This document shows, piece by piece, positions 9,520-18,969 of a stretch of 41,622 nucleotides of DNA (positions are counted from its first letter, which is position 1; each line of letters begins with the position of its first letter). The DNA is from Candidatus Omnitrophota bacterium (GTDB taxonomy: Bacteria; Omnitrophota; Gorgyraeia; Duberdicusellales; Duberdicusellaceae): assembly GCA_015486615.1 (NCBI GenBank), contig WFRI01000017.1:1-41622 (forward strand). The letters are read 5' to 3'. Under the pieces are notes generated by a model. That model saw nothing but the letters and a program-made list of their open reading frames with translations, searched no databases and was not told the origin of the DNA. The translations under genes were made by a program, and so were the position numbers.

Positions 9520-10489
9520 AAGGCATAGTTTCTTTTACCTGTGATAAAGTCTCTTCAGCAAGCACCTCTGCTTTTTTTCTTCCGGAATCAATAATATCAG
9601 AAATATAGCCTTTTTTCTTTAACAAATTTTCCTTTTTATCTCTGGCCGGCTCAAGCAGTTTTTTCAAAATACCAGCCAGTTTTTTCTTGCAGTCTGTGCA
9701 TCCTATTTTTGCAGCCAGGCAGTCCTGTTTAATCTCTTCCCTGACATCAGGCGCAAAAAGCTCGTAATAAGAATAAACATTGCAAATCTGCGGCCGGCCG
9801 GCCTGAGTTCTTTTTATCCTCTGCGGGTCGGTAAACATATTCTTAACTTTAGACTCTACCTCTTCAGGACTGTCTGAAAGATATATGCAGTTTTGGTAAC
9901 TCTTGCTCATTTTCCTGCCGTCAGTGCCTAAAAGTTTTGGAGCAGGAGAAAGTATAGGCTGAGGATAGGGAAAAATTTCTTTCTTATATAAAAAATTAAA
10001 CCTGCGGGCAATTTCCCTGCTAATCTCTAAATGAGGAAGCTGGTCCTCGCCCACCGGCACATAACCAGCCTTGTAAATTAGTATATCAGCAGCCTGCAGG
10101 ACAGGATATCCTAAAAACCCTAAATTGTTTATGTCTTTATCCTTAAGCTGTTTCACCTGGTCCTTAAATGTAGGACAGCGGGTAAGCCAGCCTAAAGGGG
10201 TAAAGGCAGAAAATATAAAAAATAACTCTATGTGCTGTTTTACCTGGGACTGGATAAAGATAGTAGAAGATTCCGGAGAAATCCCCCACGCCAGCCAATC
10301 AGCAATATTATCCCGGGAATAAACCCCTATTTGAGAAGGGTCTTTATATTCGCTGAGAAGCGCATGCAAATCAGCAGACATAAACAAACACTCGTATTTG
10401 TCCTGAAGCTGTTTCCATTGAGAAAGCACTCCGGCAAGATGGCCCAAATGAAGCCGGCCGGTAGGACGCATTCCGCTTAATACTCTCAT
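9509..10489 (-). CDS. trpS: Tryptophanyl-tRNA synthetase
   Basis: 326-aa ORF; 'SGMRPTGRLHLGHLAGVL', 'YPVLQAADILIYKAGYVPVGEDQLPH', 'KMSKSYQN'. Confidence 0.97.
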   Translation of the reverse strand: MRVLSGMRPTGRLHLGHLAGVLSQWKQLQDKYECLFMSADLHALLSEYKDPSQIGVYSRDNIADWLAWGISPESSTIFIQSQVKQHIELFFIFSAFTPLGWLTRCPTFKDQVKQLKDKDINNLGFLGYPVLQAADILIYKAGYVPVGEDQLPHLEISREIARRFNFLYKKEIFPYPQPILSPAPKLLGTDGRKMSKSYQNCIYLSDSPEEVESKVKNMFTDPQRIKRTQAGRPQICNVYSYYELFAPDVREEIKQDCLAAKIGCTDCKKKLAGILKKLLEPARDKKENLLKKKGYISDIIDSGRKKAEVLAEETLSQVKETMPFAR

Positions 10490-10541
10490 AATAAATTACC
10501 TTCTATAAATACACCACTGTATTCTGCTAAAAAAGCACTGG

Positions 10542-10571
10542 CTACCACTAAAAAGCGCTTACGCGCTTTGG
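10542..10571 (+). repeat. Hairpin repeat, copy 1 (acts as a terminator-like stem-loop on the minus strand)
   Basis: ctaccactaaaaagcgcttacgcgctttgg; minus strand AAAGCGC-GTAA-GCGCTTTTT lies downstream of infB. Confidence 0.65.
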
Positions 10572-10572
10572 A

Positions 10573-10608
10573 CACCTCGGGGGTGGAACGAGTTCCACCC
10601 CCGAGGTG
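10573..10608. repeat. 36-nt inverted repeat (17-nt arms)
   Basis: cacctcgggggtggaac-ga-gttccacccccgaggtg: perfect arms separated by 2 nt. Confidence 0.9.
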
Positions 10609-10701
10609 AGTTCCGGTAAGAATGCGGTTGCCCAACATCGAATACCCAATCCTGATGTCGCCTTTCGTTGAACAATACCCTTAAATCTAAACCTTAAATG
10701 G

Positions 10702-12603
10702 TTAAAGCCTTCTGGTTATAGACTCTTCTATATAGGCGTTGATAATGTCTTCTTCTTTTAAACCGTTGAAACCAACGCCGATTCCGCATTCAAAACCCTG
10801 TTTTACTTCCCGCACATCTTCTTTAAACCTCTTTAAAGAATGTATCCTGCCCTTAAAAATAACTTCACCCTGCCTCTCTACTTCTACCTGGCAGGAACGG
10901 TTGATACTGCCTTTTTCCACTATACAGCCGGCAATTATTCCGGATTTGGAAAGTTTAAACACTTTTTTCACCAAAGCCCGGCCTTGGAATTTCTTAACTA
11001 TTTCGGGCTCCAACATTCCTTCTAAAGCGGCTTTGATGTCATTAAACAACTCGTAAATCACTTCATACCTTTTTACTTCTATGCCTTTAGTTTTTACCAT
11101 ATCTTTTGCTTTCGGTTCTATGCCTACCTTAAACCCGATAATAATAGAATCTGAAGCATCTGCCAGAATAACATCCGAAGCATTAACAATGCCCACGGCT
11201 TTATGAATAACTTCAATTTTTACTTCCTGAGAATCTATTTTCTTAAGCATATCTTCTATGGCTTCTAATGTCCCGGAAACATCAGATTTAATAATAATCT
11301 TCAGAGAAGTGCTTTTTTCTTCCTTTATTTTAGCATAAAGATCTTCTAACTTCATATGGCCTGCGGTTTTTTCCTGCCGGGGCTTGTTCTTTCTTTGCTG
11401 GATTATTTTCAAAGCCTGTTTCTCATCAGGGACAACGAAAAACTTCTCGCCGGCCTCCGGCACTCCGGATATTCCAATAATTTCCACAGGCATAGAAGGC
11501 TTTGCTTCCTTTACCGGCTCTGCCCGGTCATTAAATAAGGCCCTAACCCTTCCAAAAAACTCTCCGCAAACTACCACGTCTGCAGTTTTCAAGACCCCAT
11601 GCTGGACTACTGCAGTAATTACCGGCCCTCTTCCTGAAGAAAGTTTAGCCTCCAGCACCACTCCCAAGGCAGGCCTTTGGTAATCTGCTTTAAGCTCTAA
11701 AAGTTCAGCCTGAATAAGTATCATTTCCAATAATTCACTTATACCCTGGCCGGTTTTTGCAGAAATTAAAACAGTAACTGTTCTGCCGCCCCAATCTTCA
11801 GGAGCAAGGTCTATCTTAGACAACTGCTGTTTTACCATATCGATATTAATATCAGGCTTGTCAATCTTATTTATCGCTACTATTATAGCAACATTGGCAG
11901 CCCGGGCATGGTTTACTGCCTCTATTGTCTGAGGTTTTACCCCATCGTCAGCCGCCACTACAATAACCGCTATATCAGTGATATTAGCACCCCTTGCACG
12001 CATAGCAGTAAAAGTCTCATGGCCGGGAGTATCTATAAAAGTTATTTTCCCTTTGGAATGTTCTATTTGATAAGCACCTATATGCTGGGTAATTCCTCCG
12101 GACTCTTTAGCAGCAATGCGCGAACGCCGGATATAGTCCAATATTGAAGTTTTGCCATGGTCAATATGGCCCATAAGTGTTACTATCGGCGGCCGGGGCT
12201 GCAGGTTTTCTTCGCCTTTTACTTCCAAAATACTCTCTTCAATCAGGCCTTTTTCTTTAAGCATAAATCCGTGATTCTTGGCAATACTTTCAGCCAAAGG
12301 CTTTTCAACATTTTGGTTAATGCTTAACAATTTTCCATTAGCCAGGATTTCTTTTATTAAAACCGAAGGTTTGCATCCTAATTTAACTGCAAAATCCTTT
12401 ACCGTCAGCGGGAATTCCACCTCTAAAACATTCTCTGCCCTTTCCTGCTCCAGAAGTTCTTCTATTTCATTTTTGATTATATCGGCTGTTTCTTTGTCAA
12501 CGACTGACATATGACTTTTCACCGGAAAATTTATAGACCTGAGCCTCTTAATAAGCTCTCTGGAATCCATATTTAACTGTCTGGCTACTTCGTATATTCT
12601 CAT
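10702..12603 (-). CDS. infB: Translation initiation factor IF-2
   Basis: 633-aa ORF; '[19 protein letters not shown]', '[20 protein letters not shown]'. Confidence 0.97.
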   Translation of the reverse strand: MRIYEVARQLNMDSRELIKRLRSINFPVKSHMSVVDKETADIIKNEIEELLEQERAENVLEVEFPLTVKDFAVKLGCKPSVLIKEILANGKLLSINQNVEKPLAESIAKNHGFMLKEKGLIEESILEVKGEENLQPRPPIVTLMGHIDHGKTSILDYIRRSRIAAKESGGITQHIGAYQIEHSKGKITFIDTPGHETFTAMRARGANITDIAVIVVAADDGVKPQTIEAVNHARAANVAIIVAINKIDKPDINIDMVKQQLSKIDLAPEDWGGRTVTVLISAKTGQGISELLEMILIQAELLELKADYQRPALGVVLEAKLSSGRGPVITAVVQHGVLKTADVVVCGEFFGRVRALFNDRAEPVKEAKPSMPVEIIGISGVPEAGEKFFVVPDEKQALKIIQQRKNKPRQEKTAGHMKLEDLYAKIKEEKSTSLKIIIKSDVSGTLEAIEDMLKKIDSQEVKIEVIHKAVGIVNASDVILADASDSIIIGFKVGIEPKAKDMVKTKGIEVKRYEVIYELFNDIKAALEGMLEPEIVKKFQGRALVKKVFKLSKSGIIAGCIVEKGSINRSCQVEVERQGEVIFKGRIHSLKRFKEDVREVKQGFECGIGVGFNGLKEEDIINAYIEESITRRL

Positions 12604-13739
12604 TGTTTCTCCATAAGTTTTCTTGCCTGGTTAATAATGCTCTCAGCCTTCTTGCTACCTAACCCCTTAATTTTTATCAAATCTTCCACAGAAGCACCGG
12701 CTAAAGATTTTAAGGTCATAAAGCCCTTATCCTTCAAAAGGTCGAGGAATTTATCGCCGACTCCTTCAAGTTTCTTTAAACCAGCCTGCTCCTCTTTTAA
12801 GCCTTCGGGTGAACGAACATCCAGTTCCCATTCAGTAAGCCGGGAAGCAAGCCGGACATTCTGGCCGTGTTTACCAATAGCAATAGACAAATCATCGGCA
12901 TTCACCACCACTAACGCCCGCTTGTGGGTTTTATCCAGATTTATGCTCCGCACTTTAGCCGGAGACAAAGCAGACTTAATAAATTCCACCGGGTCGGAAT
13001 TCCACCTTACTATATCTATTTTCTCTCCTCTAAGTTCATTAACCACGCTCTTTACCCGCGTCCCGCGCATGCCTACGCAAGAGCCTACAGAATCCACTTT
13101 TTCATCTTTGGAATATACTGCTATTTTTGTCCTATCCCCGGGGTCCCGGGCTATAGATTTTATTTCTACAACTCCTTCGTATATTTCCGGAACTTCCAGC
13201 TCAAAAAGTTTCTTTACAAACGCCGCTGCCCTGCGGGAAACAATTATCTGAGGAGACCTATCTTTACGCACCTCTAAACAGTAAACCCGTATCCTCTCGC
13301 CAATCTTAAAATTATCCAGAGGAGAAAGCTGGTCCCTGGGAATTATCGCTTCGGCTTTGCCTAATAAATCCAAAACAACGCCTTTTTTGTCAAACCTATA
13401 TACAGCACCGCTTAGAATCTTGCCTATTTTTTCACTGAAATCAGTAAATACCACTTCCTTTTCGGCTTCTCTTATTTTCTGGATAATAATCTGCCGGGCA
13501 GTCTGGGCCGCGATTCTGCTTAACCCTTCAGAAATCATCTCCTGGTCGCCGACAAAGGCTTTAATCACCCCTGTTTTACGATCTATTTCCACGTTTATCT
13601 GCGCATCAGGATTGGTTATCTTGGCTATCTTGCGCGCTGCTACTACCAAAGCCTGTTCTACAGCCTCCAAAAGCGTCTCTTTGCTAATGCCTTTCTCTCT
13701 TTCCATCTGTTCTAATATAGCGATTAATTCTTTATTCAT
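12600..13739 (-). CDS. nusA: Transcription termination/antitermination factor NusA
   Basis: 379-aa ORF; S1 and KH regions 'DSVGSCVGMRGTRVKSVVNELRGEKIDIV'; C-terminal HhH. Confidence 0.96.
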   Translation of the reverse strand: MNKELIAILEQMEREKGISKETLLEAVEQALVVAARKIAKITNPDAQINVEIDRKTGVIKAFVGDQEMISEGLSRIAAQTARQIIIQKIREAEKEVVFTDFSEKIGKILSGAVYRFDKKGVVLDLLGKAEAIIPRDQLSPLDNFKIGERIRVYCLEVRKDRSPQIIVSRRAAAFVKKLFELEVPEIYEGVVEIKSIARDPGDRTKIAVYSKDEKVDSVGSCVGMRGTRVKSVVNELRGEKIDIVRWNSDPVEFIKSALSPAKVRSINLDKTHKRALVVVNADDLSIAIGKHGQNVRLASRLTEWELDVRSPEGLKEEQAGLKKLEGVGDKFLDLLKDKGFMTLKSLAGASVEDLIKIKGLGSKKAESIINQARKLMEKQ

Positions 13740-13760
13740 TGCTGCCTCCCTAAAAATTAG

Positions 13761-14231
13761 TTATAAGACCTGCCTGGCTTTTTGTATATCAGCAAAAAAT
13801 ATCTCCCGCGGCCCTGTTTTGGACATAATTTCTATTCCGCTGTTTTTTACTTCTTTCAACTCCCCTGCTATCTCCTTTACCTTCAAGATGCCTTCTTTTT
13901 TGTCCTTAAACCACACTTTCACAACCCTGTTTTTCACCCGCAGGAAATCCTTATACTGTTTCAAATCCCTGTCTGCGCCGGGCGAAAAAACTTCTATATT
14001 TATATCCTCACTAAAGTAATTTTCTCCTTCAATAATCTTTCTTATCTTAAAATTCAGCCTTGCGCATTCGTGCAAATCAATGCCTCCCTGTGCGTAATCA
14101 ACTAAAACTCTTAAAGTAATACCTCTGCCTGTGTTAATAATTTTAAAATCAAAAAGGGTAAACCCATTCTTAACTATAATCTTCTCTATACTGTCCCTGA
14201 TAACCTGCTGATTTCGGCTGCTTACAAGCAT
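13761..14231 (-). CDS. rimP: Ribosome maturation factor RimP
   Basis: 156-aa ORF immediately upstream of nusA; 'LRVLVDYAQGGIDLHECARLNFKIRKII', 'EVFSPGADRDLK'. Confidence 0.9.
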   Translation of the reverse strand: MLVSSRNQQVIRDSIEKIIVKNGFTLFDFKIINTGRGITLRVLVDYAQGGIDLHECARLNFKIRKIIEGENYFSEDINIEVFSPGADRDLKQYKDFLRVKNRVVKVWFKDKKEGILKVKEIAGELKEVKNSGIEIMSKTGPREIFFADIQKARQVL

Positions 14232-14232
14232 A

Positions 14233-15468
14233 TTACTTCCTCAAATAATCCCTTGCCCAATCCAATACTGATTCTTTATTCACTAATATCTTCTGCTTGT
14301 TTTTACGGAAAACTATTTCCACTTTACCTTGTGAAAAACTTCCTTTGCCTAAAACAAATAAATAAGGCATTCCTAAAAGGTAAGCATCATTAAATTTAAC
14401 TCCAACGCTTTCGTTGCGGTCGTCCAAAAGCACATCGTAGTTTAGAGAAGAAATTTTCCCGTAAAGTTCCCGGCTGTATGATACCAAATCTTCAGCCTGG
14501 CCTAAAACTAATATTTCAACATCAAAAGGAGCGATTTTCTTAGGCCAGATAATCCCTTCCTGGTCATAATTATTTTCTATAACTGCAGGTATAAGCCTGC
14601 TGACTCCTATGCCATAACAGCCCATTATAATTTCTTTTCTCCGGCCGTCAGCATCCAAAAAATAAGCGCCTAAAGCCTGCGAATATTTTGTGCCTAATTT
14701 AAAAATATGGCCTATTTCTAAAGCGTTAATCTCCTCCAACTGTGCCGCGCATACAGGGCAAGATCCTCTCTGCTTAAAATACCTGCCGCAGTTAGGACAG
14801 AAAAAAACTTTATCTTCGCCGGACTCGCCTTTAACCAAAAACTCCTCAGATTCCGACCCTCCCATAGCCCCGGTGTCCGCTCCTAAAATAATCGCCGGCA
14901 GGCCGCATTCTCTAAATATATTCTGGTATGCTTCTTTCATTTTGCTATAGCTCAAATTTAGGCCTTCCTGGTCCCGGTCAAAGCTGTAAGCGTCTTTCAT
15001 AATAAATTCACAGCTTCTTACCAGGCCGGCCTTAGGCCTGATTTCATCACGAAACTTAGTCTGTATCTGGTAAAGAATCACCGGCATTTGTTTATAAGAA
15101 GAAATGAATTTTTTTGCTAAATCAGTAATAACCTCCTCATGCGTAGGGCCTAAACAAATATCCCTGCCTCTTCTGTCTTTAAAAGTAAACATAATTTCTT
15201 CCAGCACCTTGTCTCGTCCGGTTTTCTGCCAAATTTCCAAAGGCTGCAAAGCCGGCAAAAGCACTTCCTGGCCGTCATACATATTCATATATTCCCTGAT
15301 AATATTTTCTATCTTGCGCAAAGCCATAAGCCCTAAAGGAAGATAAGAAAATATTCCGGCAGATAAAGCATTAAGCAGACCTGATTTTATACAAAGCCGG
15401 TGAGAAACTGTCTCCGCATCTTTAGGAGTCTGCCTTTGAGTACTAAGAAAAAATCTGCTAAGCCTCAT
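14233..15468 (-). CDS. proS: Prolyl-tRNA synthetase lacking the INS editing domain
   Basis: 411-aa ORF; 'CLGPTHEEVITDLAKKFISSYKQMPVILYQIQTKFRDEIRPKAGLVRSCEFIMKDAYSFD', 'ADTGAMGGSESEEFLV', 'MGCYGIGVSRLIPAVIE'; only a short four-Cys segment where the INS domain usually sits. Confidence 0.96.
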   Translation of the reverse strand: MRLSRFFLSTQRQTPKDAETVSHRLCIKSGLLNALSAGIFSYLPLGLMALRKIENIIREYMNMYDGQEVLLPALQPLEIWQKTGRDKVLEEIMFTFKDRRGRDICLGPTHEEVITDLAKKFISSYKQMPVILYQIQTKFRDEIRPKAGLVRSCEFIMKDAYSFDRDQEGLNLSYSKMKEAYQNIFRECGLPAIILGADTGAMGGSESEEFLVKGESGEDKVFFCPNCGRYFKQRGSCPVCAAQLEEINALEIGHIFKLGTKYSQALGAYFLDADGRRKEIIMGCYGIGVSRLIPAVIENNYDQEGIIWPKKIAPFDVEILVLGQAEDLVSYSRELYGKISSLNYDVLLDDRNESVGVKFNDAYLLGMPYLFVLGKGSFSQGKVEIVFRKNKQKILVNKESVLDWARDYLRK

Positions 15469-15476
15469 TTTAATTC

Positions 15477-16739
15477 CTAACCTTGGTTAAAAATACTTCT
15501 ATCCAGAGAGATGCCTTCCTGCTCAAACCGGTAAAGGAAATCCGGCACATAATCCAAAGCCTTAAATTTTCCCTGAGCCTTATTCTGCTTAACCCCGCTT
15601 TTTTCATAAACAAAAATATCCTTTATAGCAATATTATTATTCTCATCCATATTCCCGACTTCGCTTATCCGGGTAATCTTACGCGAGCCGTCAACTAACT
15701 GCTCCTGCTGAACTATTAAATCCAGACCCTGCGATATCTGCCTTCTCACCGCCCAAATAGGCAGGTTGATATTTGAATAGAAAACCATAGTTTCTAAACG
15801 GGTAAGCACATCTTCCGGAGAAGAAGCATGAATAACTGCCAACGAGCCCTTATGCCCGCTGTTTAACGCCTGAAGATAATCCAAAGCCTCCCTGCCTCTT
15901 ATTTCTCCCAGAATAATCCGGGTAGGCCGCATTCTTAAAGTATTGATGAACAAATCCCGTATAGGCACCTCGCCTTTGCCTTCTATATTAGCCTGCCGGG
16001 CAAGAAGCCTGACTACGTGGTCCTGGCGCAGGTGAAGCTCCAAAGCGTCCTCTATGGTAATAATCCTTTCCTGCTCGTCTATATAAGAAGACAATACTTC
16101 CAATGTAGTGGTTTTACCACAGCCCGTAGCCCCGGAAAAGATAATATTCAGCCGGGCCTTTATGCAGCCTTTAAGAAACTCTGCCATTCTTTCGTCTAAA
16201 GTGCCGCATTTGACTAAATCTTCAACTGTATTCAAGTCGATTAAAAACTTGCGGATTGTAACCACTGTCCCGGAAGCGGACAAAGGAGGAATTATTACAT
16301 TTATCCGCGAGCCGTTTTCTAAAGAGAAATCTACAAAAGGCGAAGACTCGTCAACCCTCCTGCCAGTAGGCATAAGCATTTTGTCAACAAGATAACGCAG
16401 CTGGTGGTCATCTTCAAATTTTACCGGGCTTAAAACTTTTTTGCCGTTTTTTTCTATATAAACTTTATCCGGACCATTTATCATAATTTCCGTAATGTCC
16501 GGGTCATCTAAAAGCGTCTGTAAAGGCCCTAAGCCGAAAAGTTCTGAAGCCAATTCTTCCTTAACCTGAGAGCGTAAAGGCCCGGGGATATCCATTTTCA
16601 TCTCGTTAGCCATATAATCAAAAATATTATCCATACGGTGCAGGATTTCATCCCTGTTCATTTCTTCAACATTCTTATTTCTGCCGTAATCTAAAAACAA
16701 CCTTTCCCGAACTGCCCTCTTTAACTCTTTCTTTTCCAT
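15477..16739 (-). CDS. CpaF-family secretion ATPase
   Basis: 420-aa ORF; 'FGLGPLQTLLDDPDITEIMINGPDKVYIEKNGK', Walker A 'SGATGCGKTTTLEVLSS', 'ERIITIEDALEL', 'RMRPTRIILGEIRGREALDYLQALNSGHKGSLAVIHA'. Confidence 0.95.
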   Translation of the reverse strand: MEKKELKRAVRERLFLDYGRNKNVEEMNRDEILHRMDNIFDYMANEMKMDIPGPLRSQVKEELASELFGLGPLQTLLDDPDITEIMINGPDKVYIEKNGKKVLSPVKFEDDHQLRYLVDKMLMPTGRRVDESSPFVDFSLENGSRINVIIPPLSASGTVVTIRKFLIDLNTVEDLVKCGTLDERMAEFLKGCIKARLNIIFSGATGCGKTTTLEVLSSYIDEQERIITIEDALELHLRQDHVVRLLARQANIEGKGEVPIRDLFINTLRMRPTRIILGEIRGREALDYLQALNSGHKGSLAVIHASSPEDVLTRLETMVFYSNINLPIWAVRRQISQGLDLIVQQEQLVDGSRKITRISEVGNMDENNNIAIKDIFVYEKSGVKQNKAQGKFKALDYVPDFLYRFEQEGISLDRSIFNQG

Positions 16740-16748
16740 AACCGGCTC

Positions 16749-17849
16749 CTAATTAAACCTGTTTTTTATAGCCTTTAAAAGTTCGTCTATAGCCCTGGCC
16801 TTGGCTACTCTTTTTACAATTTTTCCCTGTTCAAAGAACGCGGCGAACCCGCCTCCAAAAGCAACTCCTAAATCCGCATGAGCGGCTTCTCCAGGGCCGT
16901 TAACCTCACATCCCATAACCGCTACCGTAAAGTTGTTTCTTTTCAAATCCATCGATAATAGTTTCCGTTTAAACTGCTCAACTATACTCTCCAAATCAAC
17001 TTCGCAGCGCGAACATTTTGGACAGGATATTATCTCCGGGCCAAAAACCCTAAGCCCTAACGCCTGAAGAATACCTTTGCCAGCCTCAACCTCTTCCCAC
17101 GGCTGGGCGTTTAAAGATACTCTTATAGTATCGCCTATGCCTTCTGATAAAAGAATACCCAAACCCACACAAGATTTTATTATTCCTTCCTGTTTAGGCC
17201 CTGTAGCGGTTATTCCTAAATGTAGAGGGTAATCAAATCTTTTAGACGCTAAACGGTTTACCTGAACAGTACTGTTTACAGAAGAAGTTTTTAGTGAAAT
17301 CATTATATCATAAAAATGCGCGTCTTCCATTATTTTCACATAGCGGGACACTTTAGAAAGCATTGCCCTAACTATCCCGGCATCGCCGAGTTTCTGCCTG
17401 AACCCTCCGGAATTTATGCCAATACGGATAGGGATATTCTTTTCCCTGCATTCTTTAACCACCGCTAAAATCTGTTTTTTCCCTGCGATATTATTAGGAT
17501 TAAGCCTGACAGCATCAGCACCTGCATCTAAAGATAGAAACGCCAGGCGCCAGTCAAAATGCACATCCGCTTCTATAGGGATATTTATATGCTTTTTCAA
17601 ATACTCAATTGCCCTGCGGCCCTGCTGGTTTTCCACAGCCACTCTTAATATTTCGCATCCGGCCTGCCTGGCTTTTTTTGCTTCTGCCAAAACTTCTTTT
17701 AAATTCCCCAAAGGAGCCTTTATCATTGTTTGAACAGAAACCGGAGCATTGCCGCCTATTTCCACATTACCAATTTTTACTGCTTTTTTCAATTTGCGTG
17801 CCATTTTGTACATTATCTTTTTTTGCCTTAACCCACCTTGCCAAATCAT
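16749..17849 (-). CDS. ispG: 4-hydroxy-3-methylbut-2-en-1-yl diphosphate synthase
   Basis: 366-aa ORF; 'GGNAPVSVQTMIKAPLGN', 'VRLNPNNIA', 'LHLGITATGPKQEGIIKS', 'AVMGCEVNGPGEA'. True start is probably MARKLKKAV, near 17804. Confidence 0.95.
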   Translation of the reverse strand: MIWQGGLRQKKIMYKMARKLKKAVKIGNVEIGGNAPVSVQTMIKAPLGNLKEVLAEAKKARQAGCEILRVAVENQQGRRAIEYLKKHINIPIEADVHFDWRLAFLSLDAGADAVRLNPNNIAGKKQILAVVKECREKNIPIRIGINSGGFRQKLGDAGIVRAMLSKVSRYVKIMEDAHFYDIMISLKTSSVNSTVQVNRLASKRFDYPLHLGITATGPKQEGIIKSCVGLGILLSEGIGDTIRVSLNAQPWEEVEAGKGILQALGLRVFGPEIISCPKCSRCEVDLESIVEQFKRKLLSMDLKRNNFTVAVMGCEVNGPGEAAHADLGVAFGGGFAAFFEQGKIVKRVAKARAIDELLKAIKNRFN

Positions 17850-18876
17850 TATACGAAGTAAAAACTACTAAAAACAGGATGAAACCAACTCCTAAACGAG
17901 TTATAAAATCTTCCGTTTTTACCGAGAGAGGCCTGTTCCTTATTTTCTCCAGCAAAAGAAGGAAAAGATGCCCGCCGTCTAAAACCGGCAAAGGCAGAAA
18001 ATTAAAAACCCCCAGACTTAAACTCAACACTGCCATAAAATGTAAAACCGCAGTAAATCCTAAATGCGTTACTTTGGAAGTCACAAAAAATATTCCTAAA
18101 GGCCCGGAAACCGAATTCTTAAAAGACATTGCCCCGATAAGGATAAAAAATAAAGACTTTAGAGTAATCCAGGTATATATAAACAAACTCCGGCCTCCCC
18201 GGTAAACACTTTCTAAAGGGTTATACCGCAGCACGACTGTCTCTTCAGAAGGAGTAATGCCGATGACCGGCCGGAATACTTCTTTGCCGAATATACTTTT
18301 TGCCGCTATCTCCTTTGGTTTTACTTCTAAAACTACATTTTTATTATTTCTGGTAATTTCTATTTTTAACGTCCGGCCTGCTTTCTGCTTTTTTACGGCA
18401 TCAAGTATATTCAGCCAATTCCGGGTTTTAACCCCGTTTATACCGGTAATAATATCTCCCTTAACAAGCCCGGCTTTTTGAGCGGGATAACCGTTCAACA
18501 ACCCGCCGATTTTATTAGAAGGGACCGGGACCCCCATCATAAAAACGAGGACAAACAATACCCATGCTAACAAGAAGCTGAATACCGGCCCGGCCGCAAT
18601 AATCTGGGACCTGCGGCCTATGCTCTGTGAACAATACTCATAAGCCAGCCCCTTACAGTCTTCCCTACTCTCTCCGGCAAGCCTGACATACCCGCCTAAA
18701 GGCACAGCGCAGATAAGAAAAACAAAATCCTTAAATTTTTTACGGAAAATAACCCTGCCAAAACCTACGGCAAATTCTTCAACCTTAACCCCCAGCCTGC
18801 GGGCAGCCAGAAAATGCCCCAGTTCGTGAGCCACGATGAGCGTGCTTAAAACAAGTATAAATATAATTAAATCCAT
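17767..18876 (-). CDS. rseP: RIP metalloprotease RseP
   Basis: 369-aa ORF; 'VAHELGHFLAARRLGVKVEEFAVGFG', PDZ region, 'NFLPLPVLDGGHL'. Confidence 0.95.
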   Translation of the reverse strand: MDLIIFILVLSTLIVAHELGHFLAARRLGVKVEEFAVGFGRVIFRKKFKDFVFLICAVPLGGYVRLAGESREDCKGLAYEYCSQSIGRRSQIIAAGPVFSFLLAWVLFVLVFMMGVPVPSNKIGGLLNGYPAQKAGLVKGDIITGINGVKTRNWLNILDAVKKQKAGRTLKIEITRNNKNVVLEVKPKEIAAKSIFGKEVFRPVIGITPSEETVVLRYNPLESVYRGGRSLFIYTWITLKSLFFILIGAMSFKNSVSGPLGIFFVTSKVTHLGFTAVLHFMAVLSLSLGVFNFLPLPVLDGGHLFLLLLEKIRNRPLSVKTEDFITRLGVGFILFLVVFTSYNDLARWVKAKKDNVQNGTQIEKSSKNW

Positions 18877-18930
18877 AATCTCCCTTTGATATTAATCTGA
18901 ATATCCAACGTCCAATATCGAATGTCGTAT

Positions 18931-18962
18931 CCAAAAACGCGCCAGCGTTTTTTAAGTGGTAG
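18931..18962 (-). repeat. Hairpin repeat, copy 2 (opposite orientation)
   Basis: Reverse complement ctaccacttaaaaaacgctggcgcgtttttgg matches the 10542 copy; followed on the minus strand by four 7-nt-phased units (18903-18930 on +). Confidence 0.65.
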
Positions 18963-18969
18963 TTACCTC

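Noticed and set aside
12637-13277. Long antisense ORFs opposite nusA, infB and others (e.g. 13357-14019 +)
   Set aside because: They mirror strongly conserved genes on the other strand and have low-complexity S/T/F-rich translations.
16749-17849. Long overlap between ispG and rseP (17767-17849) as overlapping coding
   Set aside because: Most likely an over-extended ispG start; MARKLKKAV near 17804 shortens the overlap to about 38 bp.
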